Assembly (NCBI RefSeq): GCF_000143535.2
Contig: NC_037310.1
Span: 1,116,001 to 1,180,000, forward strand
Source of the DNA: Botrytis cinerea B05.10
Taxonomy: Eukaryota > Ascomycota > Leotiomycetes > Helotiales > Sclerotiniaceae
Direction of reading: 5' to 3'
DNA length: 64,000 bases
The position numbers and the translations under genes are program-made. A model generated the notes under the pieces. It was not told the DNA's origin and did no database searches. It saw nothing but the letters and a program-made list of their open reading frames with translations. Position 1 is the first letter of the stretch. The number at the start of each line of letters is the position of its first letter. This document shows, piece after piece, positions 33,770 to 44,568 of the stretch.

Positions 33770-34600
33770 AGCGTGGAATTACAGTAGGCGTGGTGTGTAT
33801 GGGGCGGCCTAGGTGATTTCGGGTGGTGTTAGTGCTGGCGCTGGTGCCGGTGGGGAGGAGCTACATTGTATTCATTCATTCATTCATTCATTGCACATGC
33901 TAATTAATGATTTATTATTTACCTACCCTATTCGATTGAGCAGAATGGACTGGGGGTGGTGAATGGAATTCTCGACTGATATTGATTGCTGAGGATCTTT
34001 ACTTGGATTCTTGATATGTGTGTGTGTGTGTGTGTGTGTTCTTCTTATGCTTTACGTGTGCGTGGTGTTTTGTGGCCGTGATAGCAATAGATAGCATGAT
34101 ATCGCCGTCACGGTCATAGCTACGAATTCAAGTTTATTTGGAGGGAATAGGGTGGGGGATTCCTGGGTGGGTTTTATCTATCTACGTATGATAATATAAT
34201 ATCGAGTAATATGATGGATGATTTTACTTATTACTTGCTTTAACTACCTACTTCCAACAAGGTTACCGTGGGATGGTACGCTGCAGATTATATACGTAGC
34301 ATGAGCATCATGAAAAGAAAGTTTGCTAATCCAATGTATGTGGGAGTAACATGATTCATTTCGTGCATGAGGGGTGAGGGATGAGGGATGAGGAGGGATG
34401 ATGGATGATGGATCGTACGCGTGTGAGCACGGCGTTTGGGTCGAGGCGACGAATGAGAGGGGTTGGGGTGGTGTGGTGTGTGGGATGTGTGGGATGTGTG
34501 GGATGTGTAGATAGAGAGAGAGAGATAGATAGATAGATAGAGAGATGGATATCTTAGCTCGAACTTAGATAGATACCGGTAGATATTCTTTGGGTGGTGT

Positions 34601-34640
34601 TTTGCTTTGCTTTGCTTTGCTTTGCTTTGCTTTGCTTTGC
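34601..34640 (+). repeat. (TTTGC)8 microsatellite
   Basis: Eight perfect copies of a five-base unit in non-coding DNA. Confidence 0.9.
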
Positions 34641-34737
34641 TTATCGGGAGGAGGACCCTGACTGTGTAGATCGGTGATCGTGTTGTTGAATTGGTGTGGG
34701 AGGTTGCTTGATTGTTTGGTCGTTTTTGTCTGTTGGC

Positions 34738-34760
34738 GGGGGGGGGGGGGGGGGGGGGGG
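34738..34760 (+). repeat. Homopolymer run of 23 G
   Basis: Uninterrupted G23 followed by TTTGGG, the second long G run within 1 kb. Confidence 0.9.
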
Positions 34761-35949
34761 TTTGGGAGGTTGTCTCTTCTTCTTCTTCTTCTTTACTTTT
34801 GTGGAGGGGATCGACTGGAAAGAACTATATCCATGCGAGACGAGGCAAGAACATGGATTGTGCAGCGGCTTGCTTTCTACTTCTAGTTTTTGCATGCAGA
34901 TATTGTATTGTATATCAAGAATTCTAGCGTGGGCTCGAGTCAGGACTTTTTTTGATTTTTGATTTTTGATTTTAGAAATCGCTTTTACGCATAGGTAGGA
35001 GATGGGACGCGAAGGATCGTGTCGCATATGTCATAAGTATAGGTCGTCGTGTCTGTATCTGTGTCTTTGTTTCGTACTTGTCATCGGTTTACTAGTGGTG
35101 TTGTCAGGGACACTATCCTGATGTGGTTAATTTGGCGGTGTCATGTGATGGTGTTGAGGGTTGATATACGTGTGGTCTTGCTGATCGCTGGTACGTGGAG
35201 GATGGCGATAAGGGGATGAGGTTGGGGATGGTGGAGGGTGAGGGGTTGATGTTTTGTTTGTTTTTATGTTTTGGTTTTGGTTTTGGTTTTGGTTTTGGTT
35301 GTTTTTTCTTTTTCCTTTTCCTTTGGATTCCTATGGTTGGGGTACGAGGTTGATACTACTAAGACATAGAACAAGTGTAACTGTGTGTATTATCTTGAAG
35401 CATCTTAGATGGAGTTTGAGATTAGGGTTATGGTTATGGCTGTGATTTGCATGCGAAATAGATGGGGAGATCTTGTGTGGTGGTATTGTTGACCTCAACT
35501 GTAGAGGATCTCGGAATCAAAAGTCGTTGATACCTCAAATTATCATTTTCTGCCTCCTTTCCATTCATCAAATACTAAGCAAAATACTCCCTAGGTACTC
35601 GTTATTATGTGGGAATAGATATGGGATATCTATAGTATGTATCTCAAGCAATCTTAGACAACTATACACGAGTTTGGGTCAGACTCAGAACAAAGGTAAA
35701 AATCGTTCGCATCTCAAGTGATGTCAGTACCATGACGATGAGTTGTGTATGTCTGGGAGCACTCTTGCAATTCTGCGATGCTTATAGCTAGGTAGATACA
35801 CGAAGGATATCAAGCTTCTTCGTAAATATCGGTTCCTTTCCTTTTACTTTCTCTGCCCCGCCCCCCTTTCTCTCCCGAGACGCCTTGTGCTGCCAACACC
35901 ATCCAACTTTATTCCATCATATCTCCAGCCAGAGACATTAGTGTCTTCT

Positions 35950-36085
35950 ACATACAGCTACATTCCAAGGAACATTAGGATATTTAATCCACCGTACTCT
36001 ACCAGAAGCCAGACTTCAGATTGGGGAATAGAGTAGTTGGATACCAAGCGACTGAAATCGGTGAATCCACCCTCCAACACCCCAA
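35950..36085 (+). pseudogene. Degenerate 5S rRNA-like sequence
   Basis: The segment begins ACATAC, as 5S genes do, and has blocks similar in order to the intact copy just downstream: CCGTACTCTACCA (against CCGCTCTGCCA), ACTTCAGATTGGGGA, AGTAGTTGGA and CGGTGAATCC. Several mismatches are C-to-T or G-to-A. I read it as a decayed 5S copy. The match was judged by eye and may be partly chance. Confidence 0.4.
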
Positions 36086-36135
36086 CTCGCGTAACACAAA
36101 AAGTAGTTATATACTCTCACAACTGAAATTCTCTC

Positions 36136-36255
36136 ACATACGACCATAGACTGAAGAGAATTGGGCATCCCGTCCGCTCTGCCATACACAAGCTTCAGAT
36201 CGGTGGATTAGTAGTTGGGTGGGTGACCACCAGCGAATCCCCACTGTTGTATGTT
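36136..36255 (+). rRNA. 5S ribosomal RNA
   Basis: A 120-base segment matches fungal 5S rRNA along its length. It begins ACATACGACCATAGACTG, contains ATCCCGTCCGCTCTGCCATA, the internal promoter block TTAGTAGTTGGGTGGGTGAC and CCAGCGAATCCC, and ends GTTGTATGTT. The two ends pair (ACATACGAC with GTTGTATGT). A T-rich stretch including T8 at 36263-36270 follows and can end RNA polymerase III transcription. Single dispersed 5S genes are usual in filamentous ascomycetes. Confidence 0.95.
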
Positions 36256-36270
36256 TCTTTTGTTTTTTTT
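36256..36270 (+). terminator. RNA polymerase III terminator
   Basis: T-rich run (TCTTTTG then T8) directly after the 5S rRNA gene. Confidence 0.7.
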
Positions 36271-39200
36271 GGTCTCGTTGAAAGTTAGGTTAAGGGCGGG
36301 GTAGTGAATGATATGGAGAGAGACTCGAAGAAGGTTTGGTGATTATGTGCTTGCTTTATGTAGTGTTTTGTGAGTGAGAATTGTGCAGACAGAATGAAGA
36401 GCGACGTGTATTTTTGGACACCATTCGTTATGGGTAGTGTGCTCGAGACTTCGAGTCTTTTATGGGTCGTGTAACGTAGTACAATAGTACAAAATCTAGG
36501 TTAGATTTTTGGACTGAAGAGTAGATGATGTGCGGGGAGAAATATGATAAGATTGGTAAACTATCACTCCTTGGAACGTACTGTATCAAGGGAGGAACAA
36601 AACGACCATCGTTGAGATTGGAGAGGAGAGCTCAGAGCTGATCAAGACTTGAAGTTGTGTCGTTTATCTTACTCGATGGACCTTGTTCTAGTTGAATCAA
36701 GAGAGTAAATTTTTGCGTGTTTAGAGCTCGCCATCGAGAAGAAGCCTTGATTTTTTATACATTTTTTATACATTTTTTTTTCTTTTAAGAAGAGAATGTT
36801 TTATTTACATTGAATCGTACATCTAAAAGGGAAGGAGATTTGACGTTTTGCAGACGTGATATTCCAAGCCGGCTTGATATTTATGTGATGATAATGTTCT
36901 TGACATATTGATGAATATATCTAATATACGGAGGCACATAAGGAGCCATGGTTGGGAGTACATCGGAAAAGCGAATTCTCAATTTTTGTTGACTTGCAGC
37001 GTATGGCTATGTGTCCTTGTTAATATTCATATGCGATGGCATGGAGATATCTCCGTCGAGCGGATGTAGTACTTGCCAGTGATTAGAGTATTGTAAATTA
37101 GTATTATAATAGTTAATATTGAAGACTTATATTATACTGCGTCAATACGTATAAATTATCGATTTATCTACTATAATACATGTGCGCTATATTATGTGAT
37201 ACTATCAGTGTACTAGAACACTGCAATTCTATAAATCCCTCAAGATCTCAATCTCATTCCCTTCCAAATCTTTAGATATCTATTAAATAGCTTCGATATT
37301 GCGTGTTTGGGAAATTTATCGTATTCCAGTATTTCCGTAGCTTCAGAGTCGTATCCAATGTTCAGTTCATGACTGGATAATTCTGGTGGTGGGGGATTCA
37401 ATTACCCTGGTTGGAATATGTGAGCTTGTTGGAATACATGTGTATCACCAAAGTGAGACGTGTAGAAATTATGACATATACTATTCCAATGACTGGTATT
37501 GGCCAAGTTGGAATACTTCTCTTTCCAAGTTGTGCTCATTCTGTCATCTGGATATACTATTGTGTAGTTAGGTTTCCCCTGGTTACTTTTTAGTATCATC
37601 CATTTACATGTTGGAGATACACGATATTTCGCTGACAGACTCTTGCCATTATGCCATATTGGCAGTTGGCAGTTGGCAGTTGGCTAGTGGACGACAGCGA
37701 TTATTTCAGATGATACCTCCTGCGGATCGACCTGTGCTGTGACTGTAGTTTTCGAGATTGGAAATGTGAAAGCGATGTGCCAAAGAGAGCGAAGGAAGGA
37801 AGGAGAGATATTCCAGATACCCCGGCTAATATTACGCATTGCTGACGCCGCGGTTTGTCCTGGGTTATCTGTTCGAAGTTTGTGGGACTATCTCGTCTTC
37901 GTGTTCATTAAGTCTCGAATACAGAGTGTTGTTTGAAGCTCTCGCTCGCGCTCGGCACTCCTTTCAGAATATGGAGTGATGAGAGACGACGGTGAGTGCG
38001 AAAAGGGGGGGGTTTCTGTTTCACTCACAAAGGCATATTGTAGATGGAATATGTGTCATGCAGGAAGAAGAGGTTGAGTGAGTGAAGGGGAGATCATCCG
38101 AGAGCAGAGCATAAATATGTTGATGGCTGTCAGATTTTTCAAGCCACACATGAGAATCTATATTGCAAACTCTGAGAACTGTTGTGTATGAGAATGGGCA
38201 TCTTGGCCAGACGAAAACTTCACTACAAAGGTATCAAATCTGAAGGAGCAGTAATGATAACCACACTGGCACTGTAGACCTTGGACTTTCCAGCAAGTAC
38301 AAACTGGCAAATTAGAAGTGAACTGTTAATTTCCTTGCTGAGTTCAAAAATCTGTAATTTGTAATTGTCGGACCGTAGTCCGGAATACTGAAGCCCCCAA
38401 TCATGGCTAGTGCATGCTAAATATGTATGTACTGCGGCAATGTCAATGAAATGATATTTATTTCCTGTGTGTGTCTTCCATGTGAACCTTTGCATTGATT
38501 AATGAAAGAGGAAATATGTGAATGAGGCACATGATATTGGATCTGGTCTAGCTAATTTACAAAGAAGTCTGTCTGCGAGTATTTTTATCCTTCGACTTAC
38601 TTGCCGCGTGAAACATAGGATGAAGATATAAAATGACAAAGACATTTGCTGTCTCGCGAGGGGGGTCACGTCACTGAATGGATATCAGAATCTTGCGAGA
38701 GAAACCATATCATTGGAAGAATAAATTGGTGGTCAGGATTTCGAAGGGCGGGGTGGTTGATAGGGTTGCAAAAAATGGTGGCTGTGTACTTTCCCTACAT
38801 GTGCGTGGAAAGATTTTAGGGGGCCGTGGGAGCTCGACCTCGTAACCCTGGCTATCAGATTTGATCCTTACCGCATTATCCATGGAAACTCGTGGATTTT
38901 GGTATTGTGGGGAATGGAGATCATTAATGAGAACCGAGAAGGAAGACCATGTGTTTGGTATATTATTATGAAGATTACTGTTTGGAGGATGCAATGCTTG
39001 CTGTGTATCTTGATGAGTAACGGTAAATGAGGGATTAGCGAGTTTGATCATCGTAGGGGTATATATTTTGGTGCGTAGTGTTATGATGTCAGATTGAGAT
39101 ATTTATATTGGTACTGCTACTGGGACTAGAATAAATGTATGATTAATCGCCCGTCACTAGATAGTAAAATTGTTAAAAAATAGAGGCATGGTTGCAACAA

Positions 39201-41746
39201 TCGAAGGAAGCTACAACATCGTTCGGAAATTTACAGTTACAAAATTGTATTACAAACCTCCCGATTATCATGAAGTTTCACGCCAGAAAATCGGTCCAAC
39301 ACCTTTCATTTTCAGAGCCGTTACTATTGCTCATCTCGTACTAGAGTTCGGAGCTAGAGAAGGTCCCACGGCAGGGTACGGGTGCGGTAGTTGTAAAAAA
39401 TGAAGATGATGCATTTGGAGGCAAGTCCTACTCCGTTATGGGTAGGTTTAGGGGGAGCATAGCCTCAGATGGCGGCATGAAGATTCTCGTTAGCTGAGTT
39501 TGCACAAATTCAGATGATTGTGGTCAAACAGCCCTCGCTGTCAGTTAAATTGTCGATCTTCATGACTGCTGGATAGATAGGATCGAAATTTGTAGCTTGC
39601 AACTTTCTGACTCAAGGTACAGTTTGAGGCCCATAAGTCTGCAAAAGAGAGATCTAATCCTAATAAGAGACATATTGAGAATTGCTTAGTGTAGATTTTG
39701 AAATAGAACAATGAGCGACAGTACTTTGCATTGCGTTATATTGTGGGCAGCAATGGTGATCATAAGAGAGATGAGCAGAGCACATCATTGATGGTCTCCA
39801 AATTCCAAAATAAAGTCATGATAGTTCGCCAGGTTACCGCCGTCAACCTGAGTCATTGCTGTGGACAATGTCGAGCACTAGTTCGACGAAGATCAAGTGC
39901 TTTTTCTGAAACTTTTCAGATTTATGCCAAGCCCTTTTTCTTTTGGTCATTTGCTACTCTAGAAGACACCATCGTCAATATAGCCGCAAAGCTTGAGTAT
40001 GACATTCGAGTGCTGAACAGTTACTAAATTGATCAATATATTCTGCAAAAAGTTTGAAGGCTTCTCCGGAACCGGATGTTAGCTTATTAGCATGCCGAAG
40101 CCTTACCGAGATTTCCCCAACTCTCGAAGAGACCGAAACCACCACGATCGCAAACTTGTGAATGCCCAAAACGTGATGTTGTCCGAAGGATATGTGATAA
40201 ATGCAGACCGATAATAATATCACAAACTGATAAGGTATCGTGAATAGATGTCTAATATTCCGGGAGTTCAGCTGTCCAATCCAGGAGCTGAGTCTTGGCC
40301 GGCTAATTAACCCTAGCTAGCTGCGCTTGAGGTAGAACTACTGGAGTGCATTGCACACTGCTGATTGGGTAGAACTGATTGTTCTGGCGGTAGGATATCT
40401 TCTTTGGCGAACCGCTCGAGTCCGGTAGTTTCGTATTAAGATCTGGTTAACCTGATTTGGTAAAGATTGGAAGATTGGGCATCGTTGTGGAATGTGTTCG
40501 TTGACAAGTAAACTTTGACTGATCTTACAAACGGCTTGAAAGTCCCTGAATTATTAAACTGAGTGCACAACTCTCTCGTACCGATATATTTGCGCAAGGG
40601 ATAATCCTACCGTGCGACCAGCCCCTCTTCGATCATTAGCAATACTTTTTATGTTATCAGCCCTGTTGCAGGACCCTTTCTAGGCCAGACCAGGGTTTGT
40701 CGATAAAGACCAACAAGTAGGTATTTTAAGATTTTCCTCACCCAAAATATACTCGTACATTCATTCAAACAAACATACGAAGTAGATCCTGACCGCAAGT
40801 AAAGAAATAAGCAGAATGGCGCCACCATCAAGAAATTGTTTCCGTCAACTCTTTATGACATATCAGTCAAATCGAAAGGTTTTTGGTGGCAGTGAGCAGG
40901 AATCCAGATCCGATGAAAAAATAGTACAACCCGGTCAGTGATATCAATTTGTCTGTCGTACACCTAGATTGGCACGGGATAAGATCTCGGAGAGCACACA
41001 AACGACTTTGTTTTTCGTTTGATGTTGTATTACTCATACGTTCCCCTTCGTTCATCTGAACTTTCCCCCTTTTTTGCCATTACCTACAGATCAAATTATG
41101 GTTCATCCTTACTTCGTCCCTTTCCAACCGCTGGTCAAGCTTATCTATCCACGTAGGACCCCACAGTGGCCAAAGATCAGACGCCTCCTAGCCGCGATCT
41201 GATAGCAAACTTTTTTCCTGGTTTGGAAACGCGGGACGATTGGCATGGACCTGCAGAATGGCCGAAACCCAATCAGCGGCCAAGATCATACTGTTACCCC
41301 TGAGCGAACAAACAGCCGCGGGGAGATCAGTTGGCTCCGAAGGATTTCATAGGTCGCCGCCTTGTTTCAACTTTTCACATCCCATGTCATGATTTCTAAC
41401 GATCAAACAATTTTAAGGTACCCCTGGCGTAAATCCTGCAGGTCCTACAAAGGAGCACAGAGTAGTACCCGCATAGAATTAAGTGAAATAGGATGAGATG
41501 GCTGCTATCTGCGCCGTCAAGAATAGTTTCTCAACTTCTATCTTCACTTTATACAATTTTCTGTATAGTTGTAGCCCGGTGCTCTGCTATATGTAGACGT
41601 TGACCTGTCACTCCTTCAACACATATTTTCTGTATTCAGAATTACCACACTCCTTTTTTTCATTTCTCTTTCGGTTGAACTGGTTTTCTTGCCGATAGAA
41701 TTCTCCTAGTCGATTTCATTCTCTTAGTCGATTGGATTCTTTCATC
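36271..41746. other. Gene-poor region, 5.5 kb
   Basis: No gene can be supported. The part at about 37080-37250 is very AT-rich, which would fit an old element mutated by RIP, but no transposon frames or terminal repeats are recognisable. A minus-strand frame at 39051-38710 (113 codons from an ATG) shows no family features and is not called. The right end holds the promoter of the GH71 gene. Confidence 0.4.
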
Positions 41747-43140
41747 ATGCGATTTTCACTCCTTCTTTTGGCATCCACGCTGACTGCCTCTGTGGTTTCA
41801 GCCCAGAAGTATGTATTTGCACACGTTGTGATGGGCAATACTGCTCACCATACTACCGACGACTGGGCAACCGACATAAAAACTGCCCAGGCTGCAGGAA
41901 TCGATGCTTTTACACTCAACATTGCCACTGGTGACACAAACATCCCAACACAGGTTGAAAATGCCTTTAACGCTGCTACAAATCTCGGCAGTAGCTTCAA
42001 ACTATTCTTCTCTTTCGATTATCTAGGTGGAAGTGGAGCCTGGCCGGCTACGGGCTCGTCCTCGGTTGCATCATATCTCAATAAATACGGGGTAAGTTCT
42101 GCATACTTCAAGTACAACGGACAAATCTTTGTATCCACTTTCGAGGGAGTGAACAACGCCGGGGATTGGACTCCTAGTGGTCCCATCCGGAGCGCTGTTC
42201 AAGGTACTGCTGGCTCCATCTACTTCGTCCCCGATTATACGAGCTTGGGCCCGGATGGATTCAGCGCACAACTCAACAATGTTCAAGGTGGTTTTAGCTG
42301 GGATATGTGGCCATCTGGACCAGTAAATATGACGACCGCAAACGACCTTGCTTGGAAAGAGACTTTAGGTGACAAGGCTTACATGATGGGTGTCTCCCCT
42401 TGGTTCTTTCACAGCGATGCAAACCCAATCGCATGGATGTGGAGAGGTGACAATCTTTGGTCTGAACGCTGGCAACAAGTTCTTGAAGTTCAGCCTCAAT
42501 TCGTCGAGTAAGTATTTTAATCCATCCCTCTGATGGGCTTTCTGCTCTAAAGTGCCCGTTGAACATGAAAACTGACTCACCCCACAGAATCGTGACATGG
42601 AACGACTGGGGAGAGTCGTCATACATCGCGCCCCTGTTACATGACGAGGAGGTGCCTGCAAACTCCCTTAAATACGTTCAAAACATGCCACATTCTAACC
42701 TCCTCACCCTTTTGCCATACTACATATCTCAGTACAAAGGCATGAAATCTAATGCCACTACCGACTCTATGCAATACTGGTACCGCACGTCTCCCGCCGC
42801 AGCTGGTTTAACAGGAGGCGTGCTTGGCAACAATCCGAACCAAGGACAGGTAGAATACAGTCCCAACACTCTCTGTGAGGACAAAGTCTTCTTCACAGCA
42901 TTGTTGCAATCGGCTGCCGATGTGCACGTGCAGATTGGCGAGTCACCAGTGACGAGTTATTCTGGAAAAGCTGGCTTGAACACTTGGAGCCAAGGGTTTT
43001 CAGGGCAGACTGGCAATGTAACCTTCTCTATTGTCCGTAATTCGCAGACAGTCAAATCTGAGAGCGGAACTGAGATTACGGCGGAGAGTTCGGTAGTTGG
43101 CGGTCTCACCAACTTTAATGTTTGGGTTGGAGGCTTCTAG
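41747..43140 (+). CDS. Secreted alpha-1,3-glucanase (mutanase), GH71, 437 aa
   Basis: Two exons: 41747-42507 and 42588-43140; the intron has GTAAGT and CACAG ends. The start is ATG 41747; the frame before it begins at TTG. MRFSLLLLASTLTASVVSA is a signal peptide. The catalytic module follows with GH71 hallmarks: FAHVVMGNTAHHTTDDW near the mature N-terminus, AAGIDAFTLNIA, FKLFFSFDYLG, FSWDMWPSGPVNM, and the conserved IVTWNDWGESSYI after the intron. No carbohydrate-binding module is seen after it, but a roughly 120-residue beta-type tail is present. GH71 enzymes hydrolyse alpha-1,3-glucan in fungal walls, acting in remodelling, spore separation or attack on other fungi. Confidence 0.93.
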
Positions 43141-44568
43141 GGCTCCAATTGCAGGTTGCAAGTCTTTTGAGAAGGAATGCAACATTTGGAGAAGAGAAGA
43201 GAGCATGGTGTTGAGGGTGGCGATATCTTCGATTTCAACGTGCTTTCAAAGCCACTAACGTCTCAAGTGGCTTATCTGAAAGCACGAATCTTTTACATTT
43301 CCTACAACCACATTTTTACAGCACATTTCAACGATTTTCTAAGGATTCAAAGATAGATGGGATGAAACTAGATGGCTTGGTCTCATGGCAGGGGTTGGAT
43401 TTACTTTCTTTTCGCTCTTTCAGCATTTCTATTCGATTCGTTCTGTTTAACGACAGCTGGGATGGCAGAGCTTCTCCCTTTTTTTTTTCTCTATATACCC
43501 AATGTTTAGATATCCAGCATTGTGTATATTTACACACACCTCGGGGCATGGATTATGGGATATGGGCGGACTATGAACTATGAAGGTCTTTTTTTTGTTG
43601 TACATGTATTATGTTACCTTCACTTTGTATACTAGATTATCAGCATGTCCATCTAGGCATATACCATTCACTTGACAATGAATTTCACATTCGAACAAAT
43701 AGTGCACCTTGATTCTTGGAACTCAATGTATTGAATAATTGCAGAAACACAAGCATATCTTCAAGATGTTTCTTCATAACTCCACATCATACGTCAACTC
43801 GAGACGCAGCATTAGATGCAGCGCGGGTGGGTCACTGGTTCACATTAGACGCCTGGGAAGTTCTTATGCATGATCAGAGAGCTTCTGCCTACTCTCATCA
43901 CAATATCCCAGTGCTAAGGTTACCTTGTACATCACTTGCTTCTATTCGGCAAGATCATCGGTTACGAAACCAAATCGAAGTTAACAGTAATATTTTGCGC
44001 AACGAATGATGTACCTAGGTAGATAGTACATGAGCGTCTCTACTAGTTTTTCCGCAACCTTTGATTTCGGGTTCGATAACGGAGTATCATTCAGTGCTTT
44101 CTTTTGTGAAACTCAACAATCAAGTACTATTGAAATGCCCAATAGATTCACGGTTCATTTAGTCCATCGTCTGTTTGACTTCACAGCAACTTTTTATAGA
44201 GAAGTCATAGGTCAAATTCCGGGTTGATGTTAGGATATTCCGACTGAGCATTGGATAATTGTAAGAAACAAAACTACAAATAGCAGCCACTGGATCACGA
44301 AATGTTACATATGAGGTTGTAACACTCATCCATACTTGTCTGTTTGTTTTTCATCAGTATGGCTATTTCAGTGCCGATAAATACCAGCTGTATCAGTTCC
44401 TTAAGAGCTGGGCCGGAACAATAGTTTAGCCGCTCAAGCCACATGAATCCCGGAACACTAGCCACAGCATGTTGACGATAAGCGATAAAAAAGTCATGTC
44501 GAAAAAAAGTTCGAATGGTGAAATAATAGTTAGCACGAGGACTTGACTTCCATTGCAATCCCATCAAG
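43141..44568. other. Intergenic region
   Basis: 3' sequence of the GH71 gene and the NOP14 promoter. ACCTAGGT is present at 44013-44020. No gene is supported. Confidence 0.4.

Larger units (their letters stand above)
33129..35949. other. Gene-poor region rich in low-complexity DNA
   Basis: It starts with the promoter and leader of the metallothionein-like gene, including (GGT)n at about 33143-33162. Other repeats: G19 at 33751-33769, ATTC units at about 33870-33890, (TG)n at 34017-34039, (TTTGC)n at 34601-34640, G23 at 34738-34760 and GGTTTT units at about 35269-35300. No gene is supported; open frames here are by-products of the repeats. Confidence 0.5.

Noticed and set aside
34674..34962. 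Overlapping small frames with poly-Gly
   Set aside because: They are translations of the G23 run and TTC repeats.
38710..39051. 113-codon minus-strand frame starting at ATG
   Set aside because: No domain, signal peptide, splice context or coding bias that I could identify; likely chance.
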